DNA of 64,000 nucleotides. Source: Campylobacter concisus ATCC 51562. Lineage in GTDB: Bacteria > Campylobacterota > Campylobacteria > Campylobacterales > Campylobacteraceae. The stretch's first letter is position 1. Each line of letters opens with the position of its first letter. Shown here one piece after another: positions 9,306 through 15,930 of the stretch. Location of the stretch: NCBI RefSeq assembly GCF_000466745.1, contig NZ_ANNI01000001.1, positions 62,001 through 126,000 of the forward strand. The letters are read 5' to 3'. The notes beneath the pieces are model-generated. The model was given only the letters and a program-made list of their open reading frames with translations, did not search any database and had not been told where the DNA came from. The position numbers and the translations under genes are program-made.

Positions 9306-10616
9306 ATGGAATCATTCAAGCTAATTGCTGCCATTCTTGGCATCGCGGCTGTTGTAGCACTTCTTGTCTTAAAAAAAGAGACAAGAACGGTGCTAATAGG
9401 TGTTGGTTTGGTGCTTTGTATAATCGCACTAAAACCGATGGGGGCACTAAGTGCTTTTACTGACTATATGACTAAAGCAGGGCTTATAAAGGCGATTTGT
9501 GCAAGTATGGGTTTTGCATTTGTTATGAAATATACAATGTGCGATAAGCACCTTGTCGCACTTCTTACAAAGCCACTTAAAAATGTAGGCTTTATCTTGA
9601 TCCCCGCAACAACCGTGCTAACTTATTTTATAAATATCGCTATCCCTTCAGCTGCAGGATGCTCCGCTGCTGTTGGTGCGACACTTATACCGCTTCTAAT
9701 GGCTTCAGGCATCCGCCCAGCTATGGCTGGTGCTGCTGTTTTTGCGGGTACATTTGGTGGAGTCTTAAGCCCAGGATCGGCTCACAACGTCTATGTGGCT
9801 GACCTTGTTAAAAAGACGGTTGAGGGCTACACAGTTCAAGATGTCATAAAAGTGCAAATTCCAAGTGCATTTACTGCCCTTGTTATCGTAGTGATCGCAT
9901 TAGTTATTGTTGCGATACTGCTTAAAGACTATCAAAAAAATACAAATTTCACTCTTGAAAGTAGTACTGCTAGCGAAGAGAAGCCGCTATTTAAAGTAAA
10001 TTTTATCTACGCCATTATGCCTCTAGTCCCACTTGTTATCTTGGTTATTGGTGGAACAAGCCTAGCAAAAGATTATAGCTTTCTTGCGTGGACAAAGATG
10101 GGCGTTGCTGAGGCGATGATACTTGGTGCGATCATAGCTATCTTTGCTACACTTACAAATCCGCAAAAGATCACAAAAGAATTTTTTAACGGAATGGGCC
10201 ACGCTTATGCTGATGTTATGGGTATCATCATCGCAGCTGGCGTTTTTGTCGCTGGACTAAAGGCATGTGGAGCCGTTGATATGGTTATCGCATGGCTTAA
10301 AACAGATCAAAGTTACGTTAAATTTGGCGGAACATTTGTGCCATTTATCATGGGTATAGTTACAGGTTCAGGCGACGCTGCTACATTTGCATTTAACGAA
10401 GCTGTCACAACAAATGCCGCTGCACTTGGCTTTGAACAAGACAAGCTTGGTATGGCCGCAGCTATTGCTGGTGCTTTAGGTAGATCGGCTTCCCCGATTG
10501 CCGGTGCTGCTATCGTTTGTGCAGGCATTGCGATGGTTAGTCCAGTTGAAATCGCTAAAAGAACATTTTTAGGTATGTTTATCTCTGTTGTAGCGATTGC
10601 ATTTTTTGTCATCTAA
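9306..10616 (+). CDS. dcuC: Anaerobic C4-dicarboxylate carrier, DcuC family
   Basis: Integral inner-membrane protein of 436 residues with about 11-12 hydrophobic helices spread over the whole length. It has the family's re-entrant small-residue signatures: SAAGCSAAVGATLIPLLMAS (about 116-135), GTFGGVLSPGSAHNVYVADL and, in the C-terminal half, TGSGDAATFAFNEAV with GALGRSASPIAGAA. DcuC carriers exchange or export succinate and take up fumarate/aspartate during anaerobic respiration. It sits between two peptidase genes in the same orientation, with an AAGGAGAG SD. No disruption seen. Confidence 0.9.
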   Translation: MESFKLIAAILGIAAVVALLVLKKETRTVLIGVGLVLCIIALKPMGALSAFTDYMTKAGLIKAICASMGFAFVMKYTMCDKHLVALLTKPLKNVGFILIPATTVLTYFINIAIPSAAGCSAAVGATLIPLLMASGIRPAMAGAAVFAGTFGGVLSPGSAHNVYVADLVKKTVEGYTVQDVIKVQIPSAFTALVIVVIALVIVAILLKDYQKNTNFTLESSTASEEKPLFKVNFIYAIMPLVPLVILVIGGTSLAKDYSFLAWTKMGVAEAMILGAIIAIFATLTNPQKITKEFFNGMGHAYADVMGIIIAAGVFVAGLKACGAVDMVIAWLKTDQSYVKFGGTFVPFIMGIVTGSGDAATFAFNEAVTTNAAALGFEQDKLGMAAAIAGALGRSASPIAGAAIVCAGIAMVSPVEIAKRTFLGMFISVVAIAFFVI

Positions 10617-10627
10617 AAGGATGAAAA

Positions 10628-11851
10628 ATGGATATCGTAGAGAGATTTTTAAACTACACAAAATTTAACACTACAACAAATAAAGAGAATGGATTAAAAG
10701 GCGTTATGCCTTCTAACCCAACTGAGTACGAGCTGGCTAAGTTTTTAAAAGAAGAGCTTAGCTCACTAGGCATAAAAGATATCATCTTGCAAGACAATGC
10801 CATCTTGATAGCAAAAATTCCTGCAAACTGCGAAAATACTCCAAGTATAGCCTTTTTTGGTCACTTAGATACAAGTAGTGAGCAAAAAAATGATACCAAA
10901 GCTAAAATCGTAAAATACACAGGCGGCGACATCTGCCTAAACGAAGAGCAGGGAATTTATCTAAAATTTAGCGACAATCCAGAGCTTAAAAAATATGATG
11001 GTGACGACATAGTCGTGACTGACGGCACTAGCTTGCTTGGAGCTGATGATAAGGCTGCGATCGCAAGTATCGTAAATATGGCTAGCTATTTTATGCAAAA
11101 TCCTGATGTAAAGCACGGTAAAATCGTGATCTGCTTCGTGCCAGATGAGGAGCAAGGCTTGCTTGGGGCAAAAGCACTTGATGTAAATTTGCTAGGAGCT
11201 GATTTTGGTTACTGCTTAGATTGTTGCGAGATAGGTGAGCTAATATATGAAAACTGGAACGCAGCTGACTGCACGATGGTCTTTAAAGGCGTTTCGGCTC
11301 ATCCGATGAACGCAAAGGGTAAGCTTGTAAATTCGCTACTTCTTGCGCATAAATTTATCTCGCTTTTGCCAGGTGGCGAAGTGCCAGAGTGTACCGAGGG
11401 CAAGGAGGGGTATTTTTGGGTGAAAGAGCTTAGTGGAAACAGCGCAAAAACAACTCTTAAGATCGATATAAGAGAATTTGATGAGGTGAAATTTCAAAAA
11501 AGGCTTGAGTTTTTAAGCGATATGGCAAATTCTTTTAACAAAATTTATGGAGATCGTTGCGAGATCACGCTAAAAACACGCTATGAAAACGTCTTTAAAT
11601 TTTTAAAAGACGAAAACTCACTTCCGATAAAACTAGCAAAAGATGCCTTTAGTGAGCTAAATATCACGCCAAATATAAAGCCAATGCGTGGCGGATATGA
11701 CGGCGCTGTGATATCCGCAAAAGGTGTGCCAACGCTAAATTTATTCACAGGGGCAAACAACTTTCACTCTATCTACGAGTATTTGCCAGTTAGCAGTCTA
11801 AAAGCCGCTAGCGAAGTGATTAAAAAAATCGTAATTAACGCTGCTAAATAA
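10628..11851 (+). CDS. pepT: Peptidase T (tripeptide aminopeptidase)
   Basis: Di-zinc M20B aminopeptidase that removes N-terminal residues from tripeptides in the cytosol. The length of 407 residues is normal. Metal ligands and catalytic residues appear in FFGHLDTS (about 76-83), DGTSLLGADDKAAIA (about 137-151, bridging Asp) and VPDEEQGLLGA (catalytic Glu pair, about 173). The PepT-specific MRGGYDGAVISAKGVPTLN is near the C-terminus with a final histidine in NNFHSIYEYL. It lies 11 bp after dcuC and is the last gene of the run. A hairpin follows at 11860. Confidence 0.94.
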   Translation: MDIVERFLNYTKFNTTTNKENGLKGVMPSNPTEYELAKFLKEELSSLGIKDIILQDNAILIAKIPANCENTPSIAFFGHLDTSSEQKNDTKAKIVKYTGGDICLNEEQGIYLKFSDNPELKKYDGDDIVVTDGTSLLGADDKAAIASIVNMASYFMQNPDVKHGKIVICFVPDEEQGLLGAKALDVNLLGADFGYCLDCCEIGELIYENWNAADCTMVFKGVSAHPMNAKGKLVNSLLLAHKFISLLPGGEVPECTEGKEGYFWVKELSGNSAKTTLKIDIREFDEVKFQKRLEFLSDMANSFNKIYGDRCEITLKTRYENVFKFLKDENSLPIKLAKDAFSELNITPNIKPMRGGYDGAVISAKGVPTLNLFTGANNFHSIYEYLPVSSLKAASEVIKKIVINAAK

Positions 11852-11859
11852 ACTTCATA

Positions 11860-11888
11860 AAAGCCTAGATTTAGTAAATTTAGGCTTT
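11860..11888 (+). terminator. Hairpin after pepT
   Basis: Inverted repeat AAAGCCTA...TAGGCTTT with inner ATTT/AAAT pairing. It lies 9 bp after the pepT stop and is followed by AAATTTTA. It probably ends the hydrolase/dcuC operon. The U-run is weak. Confidence 0.5.
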
Positions 11889-11910
11889 AAATTTTACTTT
11901 CAGGACAAAA

Positions 11911-12900
11911 ATGAAGGCTTTAGCTTTGTTTAGCGGAGGGCTTGATAGCATGCTCTCAATGAAATTAATAAGCGATCAAAACATCGAAGTGATCGCACTT
12001 TATATGGACACTGGATTTGGCGTAGATGAAGAAAAACATGAAATTTTAAGACGCCGTGCAGCTTTGGCTGGAGCTAGCTTAAAAGTGGTTGATATGAGAA
12101 ATGAGTATCTTCGTGATGTGCTTTTTAACCCAAAATACGGCTATGGCAAGCAGTTTAATCCATGCATCGACTGCCACGGCTATATGTTTAAAACAGCTCT
12201 AAATATGCTAAAAAGTGAAAATGCAAATTTTATCATCACGGGCGAAGTTTTGGGTCAAAGGCCGATGAGTCAGCGAAGAGATGCACTCTTTCAGGTTAAG
12301 CGCCTAGCTGATGACGAGGATGATCTAGTGCTTCGTCCGATGTGCGCTAAGCTTTTGCCACCAACAAAGCCAGAGCGCGAGGGTTGGGTCGATAGAGAGA
12401 AGTTACTTGATATAAGTGGGCGTGATAGAAAGCCACAGCTTGCTTTGGCAAAGGAATTTGGCTTTGAGGACTTTGCAACGCCTGGAGGCGGGTGTTTGCT
12501 CACTATTGAGAGTTTCGCTGTGAAGATAAAAGACTACTTGAAATTTGACAAAGAGATGCGAGATATCGATGTCGTGTGGCTAAAGCTTGGAAGGCATTTG
12601 CGATTGCCAGATGGTACAAAAATGATAATAGGACGTGACGAGAGCGATAATAACGCACTTTTAGCACATCCAAACGATAAATTTGATCAAGTAAAATTTA
12701 AAGAGAGTGATGACATCGTAGGAGCTGTTAGTTTTATAAGTAAAAATGCCAGTAAAGCTGATAAAGAGCTGGCCGCAAGGCTCGCGCTTGCTTATACAAA
12801 AGCTAACAGAGAAAATAAATTTGAAGTTAGCATAGATAGCGAGAAATTTAGTATCACACCTGAGGATAAATCTCTAGCTCAAAATTATTTCGTAAAATAG
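11911..12900 (+). CDS. MnmA/TRMU-like PP-loop ATPase (tRNA thiolation-type protein)
   Basis: 329-residue protein with an N-terminal PP-loop, LFSGGLDSMLSMK (residues 6-18), that binds ATP for adenylation of an RNA or small-molecule target. FNPCIDCHGYMFK near residue 82 gives a Cys pair like that of tRNA thiouridylases, and GGGCLLT near 195 gives another conserved Cys. The C-terminal half (WLKLGRHLRLPDGTKMIIGR) is a domain found in epsilonproteobacterial proteins annotated as tRNA methyltransferase/thiouridylase-like. It is too diverged and short to be the canonical MnmA, so the exact target is not assigned. It is monocistronic, between a terminator and a tRNA gene. Confidence 0.7.
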   Translation: MKALALFSGGLDSMLSMKLISDQNIEVIALYMDTGFGVDEEKHEILRRRAALAGASLKVVDMRNEYLRDVLFNPKYGYGKQFNPCIDCHGYMFKTALNMLKSENANFIITGEVLGQRPMSQRRDALFQVKRLADDEDDLVLRPMCAKLLPPTKPEREGWVDREKLLDISGRDRKPQLALAKEFGFEDFATPGGGCLLTIESFAVKIKDYLKFDKEMRDIDVVWLKLGRHLRLPDGTKMIIGRDESDNNALLAHPNDKFDQVKFKESDDIVGAVSFISKNASKADKELAARLALAYTKANRENKFEVSIDSEKFSITPEDKSLAQNYFVK

Positions 12901-12980
12901 ATATTTTATCGATTCTTGGTGCTTTTACTTTGTGTTTGTAGATAAAGATGGTTTTTATCTACAAATAAGTTTAAAAATTA

Positions 12981-12986
12981 TATAAT
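12981..12986 (+). promoter_or_regulatory. -10 element for tRNA-Met
   Basis: Perfect TATAAT, 19 bp before the mature tRNA 5' end. Campylobacter sigma-70 promoters have a strong -10 and a weak AT-periodic -35, which fits the T-rich sequence upstream. Confidence 0.6.
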
Positions 12987-13005
12987 CCGAAACTTATTTT
13001 AAAGT

Positions 13006-13082
13006 GTCACGGTAGCTCAGCTGGTTAGAGCGCTGGTCTCATAAGCCGGAGGTCGGGAGTTCAAGTCTCCCCCGTGACACCA
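13006..13082 (+). tRNA. tRNA-Met (anticodon CAT)
   Basis: Full cloverleaf by eye: acceptor GTCACGG pairs with CCGTGAC, D-arm GCTC..GAGC, anticodon stem CTGGT/GCCGG (one G-T pair) with loop CTCATAA giving anticodon CAT, T-arm GGGAG-TTCAAGT-CTCCC, discriminator A and an encoded CCA end at 13080-13082. The elongator/initiator class is not decided. A CAT tRNA could also be the lysidine-modified tRNA-Ile, but the acceptor and stem look Met-like. Confidence 0.93.
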
Positions 13083-13154
13083 TAAATGTCCTACTTATCG
13101 ATACTTTAACTGCCCTTTTTGCAGTCTTTCCTTTCTTTAAATTTTCTAAAAGTA

Positions 13155-13190
13155 TGGTACACTTTTTAAAAAAAGTGGTACAGTTTTTAA
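13155..13190. repeat. Two direct copies of TGGTACA(C/G)TTTTTAA, 21 bp apart
   Basis: TGGTACACTTTTTAA-type sequence at 13155-13169 and again at 13176-13190. The offset is two helical turns, in the 220-bp gap between the tRNA and the sigma-54-like promoter at 13303. It could be an activator-binding pair (inference). Confidence 0.35.
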
Positions 13191-13302
13191 GAATTGCTTT
13201 ATTTTACACAATGCTTTCTATGAATTTGCTTTTATTTTTACTGATAGGTAAAATTTTATCTCAAGATGAGTAGAAATAAATTTATCTTACTCTTAAATTT
13301 TC

Positions 13303-13316
13303 GGCACAACTTTTGC
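13303..13316 (+). promoter_or_regulatory. Sigma-54-type (-24/-12) promoter
   Basis: GGCAC-N5-TTGC with the GG and GC dinucleotides exactly spaced for RpoN. In Campylobacter RpoN drives middle/late flagellar genes and flagellum-coregulated secreted proteins. The predicted start of transcription is near 13328, upstream of the EF-hand protein gene. Confidence 0.55.
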
Positions 13317-13323
13317 CTACTCT

Positions 13324-13536
13324 TTGAAGCTAAATTCAAGAAGCGAGATAGGCATACCAAAGGCTTATTATAATGAGATACTATCTGACAAGAAAGATCT
13401 AAAAGATATACTAGCTAGGATTTTAAAGCTTAGAAATTTAGAGCTTAAAAAGGATCACACGCTCGAGGGACTAGCAAATAAAATAATGGATGTTTTAAAA
13501 GAATTTGATGAGAGGACGAAGGTAGGAGAGCTATAA
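13324..13536 (+). CDS. Uncertain 70-codon reading frame
   Basis: Open from a TTG at 13324. The 70-residue product is charged, helical and Lys/Leu-rich (IPKAYYNEILSDKKDLKDIL and LEGLANKIMDVLKEFDE) and looks like a real protein segment. However, the TTG lies at or before the predicted sigma-54 transcription start, and no ATG occurs in frame until near the end. It may be the 3' remnant of a longer gene or a product with an unusual start. No family recognised. Confidence 0.35.
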   Translation: MKLNSRSEIGIPKAYYNEILSDKKDLKDILARILKLRNLELKKDHTLEGLANKIMDVLKEFDERTKVGEL

Positions 13537-13641
13537 AATATATAACATAGTAGGCATTCGCTCTAAGCCATTTTGGCTACCATACTACTAAACATTTTTT
13601 ACTTTTGTCGATATAAGCTATATATTTTAAAAGGATTTAAA

Positions 13642-15396
13642 ATGATGGTAACACAAAATTTACAACCCATAAAAATAGATTTGCCAAAAAATATGATCCA
13701 CTCAAGGCTACTTCTTGGTGTAGATAGAGTGCAAACTCTAGACAACACAAATTTAAAGTCTGAGCTTAAAGACATCGCTACTAAGCTTATTTCAAATAGC
13801 ACTTACTCTATCATCCAAAGCGCCAGCACCAGTGGTGTGAAATCAGACTACTCTAAAACAGATATTGGGCTAAATCAAGCTTTTTCTTATAGAGATATCC
13901 AGAGGAGAAACTGGAGCAAAGAAGACTTTGAGAACAAGTATCTATTTGGCGAAGATGCCTCAGCACTAAGGAAAGTGGATCAAACTAGCACCTATTTTTC
14001 ATCTATAAATTCAAAAACTCCCATTAAGCCCATCGCGGCAGCAGATACTAAATTTACAAATTTAAATGACTACGCCTATGAAAAAACGATAAAAACTTCA
14101 CGAGGTGACGTAGAGGTCTTTTTGGATCTTTATGACGATAATGACAAACTAGGCATAGGCAAGCTAGACGCAAATGGATTTTTATTTAACTTTGATAGCA
14201 ACAAGGATGGAGTGATAAATTCTGGCGATAAATACTTTGATAAGCTAAAAGTTAGAGGCTACGACAAAGACGGTAATGAGAAAATTTTTAAACTAAGCGA
14301 AGTTACGAGCGAGATAAACCTGAACGACTTTATCAAAAAGGATATTAGAAATTTAAGCTACGAGGCTATGGACTTTGCTAGCAAAAATACGGTTGATTAT
14401 AGAGTTAGTTTAAACAACTCAAACCCTTATACTTTATTTTCAGCCGAGTATCGCTACCAAAAGATAGGCAAAGAAGAGACTAATAAATTTTTCAAAGACC
14501 ATGCAGACCAAGACGGCTGGGTAGATCTTAGGGATAATAAGATATTTAACGAAGAGAGCGGCTTAAACAACTTTGCCTATGAGAAAGTTGGCTTTGACGG
14601 CAAGAAAAAGCTTAGTGAGTTTAACCCTATCATAAAACCTACTGGATCTAAACAAGATGAGAGTTTTTCATACGTAGGCTATCAAAAAGATAGTTTTATG
14701 AAATTTTATAATGACTACCAAAAAGAGTCTAGTGCTCACAGCATAGATGTAGAGTGGATAAGCAAAAATTTAAAAGAAAATGATGTAGAAGACGCAGATG
14801 ATCTCATCTCAAAGCTAAAAGCCACAAAGTCATCTTATATGATCGCTATGGAGAGTGAGTTTGAAAAGGCAACTGGGCTTGAGTTTAGCCTAGAAAATTT
14901 AGAAAGAGTAAAGCATGCTTTTGAGAGTGATACGAGCAAGGCTGCAGCTGCTCTAAAGGACACAGACAGCGTAATAGCTATGAAGCTAAACAAAAATGGC
15001 ACTATCACGCTTAAATTTGATAGCGGAAGAGAGCTAGAGGTAAAAGAAATTTATAACGACACGGGCAAGCTAATAAGCAAAGATGACAAAGATAGTAAAA
15101 GAGCAAGTATAAATTTAGATGCTAAGAGCATGAATGATGTAGAGCTAAATAGACTTGACTTTAAAGATATAGGCATAAAGCAAGATGATAAGATATCTAG
15201 TCTAAAAGAGCTTGGAGCAAAGCTCGTTAAAAACCTCTCTGATAAATTTACAAGCAAATTCCTAATCGGACTTGAAAACGGCAAAAGCATCACCACTAAA
15301 GAAATTTACAACATCACTTATCTTGAAAACGACCTAAAATTTAAAGAGCTATCTAGCAAAGATAGGCTTTATAAAAAGGTAGATACGAGAGTTTAG
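13642..15396 (+). CDS. Large EF-hand-containing protein, probably secreted; function unknown
   Basis: The start at ATG 13642 is supported by AAAAGGAT about 9 bp before it. An in-frame upstream frame from 13573 has no SD. The 584-residue acidic protein has Ca2+-loop-like segments: FDSNKDGVINSGDKYFDKLK (about residue 180), YDDNDKLGIGKLDANGFLF and DKDGNEKIFKLSEV. A further DQDGWVDLRDNKIF segment comes later. There is no signal peptide and no transmembrane helix, which would fit export by the flagellar apparatus or type I system (inference, supported by the sigma-54-like promoter upstream). The rest is not recognisable. Confidence 0.6.
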   Translation: MMVTQNLQPIKIDLPKNMIHSRLLLGVDRVQTLDNTNLKSELKDIATKLISNSTYSIIQSASTSGVKSDYSKTDIGLNQAFSYRDIQRRNWSKEDFENKYLFGEDASALRKVDQTSTYFSSINSKTPIKPIAAADTKFTNLNDYAYEKTIKTSRGDVEVFLDLYDDNDKLGIGKLDANGFLFNFDSNKDGVINSGDKYFDKLKVRGYDKDGNEKIFKLSEVTSEINLNDFIKKDIRNLSYEAMDFASKNTVDYRVSLNNSNPYTLFSAEYRYQKIGKEETNKFFKDHADQDGWVDLRDNKIFNEESGLNNFAYEKVGFDGKKKLSEFNPIIKPTGSKQDESFSYVGYQKDSFMKFYNDYQKESSAHSIDVEWISKNLKENDVEDADDLISKLKATKSSYMIAMESEFEKATGLEFSLENLERVKHAFESDTSKAAAALKDTDSVIAMKLNKNGTITLKFDSGRELEVKEIYNDTGKLISKDDKDSKRASINLDAKSMNDVELNRLDFKDIGIKQDDKISSLKELGAKLVKNLSDKFTSKFLIGLENGKSITTKEIYNITYLENDLKFKELSSKDRLYKKVDTRV

Positions 15397-15492
15397 GAGT
15401 AAATTTATGCAGACTAAAAACCCTCGGAAAAATAAATCTTTTCACAAAAAAGACGATATCTTTAGTATGAGTTAAAGCTAAAAGGATCTAAG

Positions 15493-15830
15493 ATGATAAA
15501 CGCGCTTGACGAATGTAATCTAAAATACATGAGCTGGCTTGGTTACCTCACATCGTAGTTTCAGATAAATCGATTTTTGTTCATGCAGGCATAGATTTTT
15601 CTAAGCCTGCAGAAGAGCAAAACGAATTTGATGTAATCTGGGAGCGAGGCAACATGAGTTTGCCTAACACTACGGGTAAAGAAATATATTTTGGTCACAC
15701 CATAACACCGAGCAGGACTATTGAACAGCAAGCTCCGGGTGTTTATGCAGTAGACTGCGGAGCAGTGCATTCTCACAGATTGCAAGCCATCGAAACCAAA
15801 ACCAAACAAATATTCGAAGTCACCAAATAA
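15493..15830 (+). pseudogene. Serine/threonine protein phosphatase (metallophosphoesterase) remnant
   Basis: Two frames together resemble the C-terminal half of a PPP-family bacterial or phage phosphatase. ATG 15493 reads MINALDECNLKYMSWL, then a shift near 15535 moves to the frame reading LPHIVVSDKSIFVHAGIDFS, DVIWERGN, YFGHTITPSRTIEQQ and GVYAVDCGAVHSH, with a stop at 15828-15830. VHAGID and YFGHT carry metal-binding His residues. The N-terminal GDxHG and GDxxDRG motifs are absent, so it is 5'-truncated as well as frameshifted and should be inactive. Confidence 0.7.
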
Positions 15831-15889
15831 AGAATTTTTTAAGCACTTAATCGTACCTCAGTACAATAGACATATTTTATGAAAATATA

Positions 15890-15926
15890 TATAATTCGTC
15901 CACTTTAAAAATAAACATAAGGAGAA
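15890..15926 (+). promoter_or_regulatory. Promoter -10 (TATAAT) and strong RBS for the repeat adhesin
   Basis: TATAAT at 15890-15895 in an AT-periodic context and AAGGAGAA ending 4 bp before the ATG at 15931. Together they fix the adhesin start. Confidence 0.6.
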
Positions 15927-15930
15927 TGTT

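Noticed and set aside
9269-9463. Frame across the pepE/dcuC boundary
   Set aside because: Out of phase with both clear genes and without SD support.
15397-15470. 22-codon frame after the EF-hand gene (starting MQTKNPRKNKSF)
   Set aside because: Too short and without a clear SD spacing or similarity. Probably chance.
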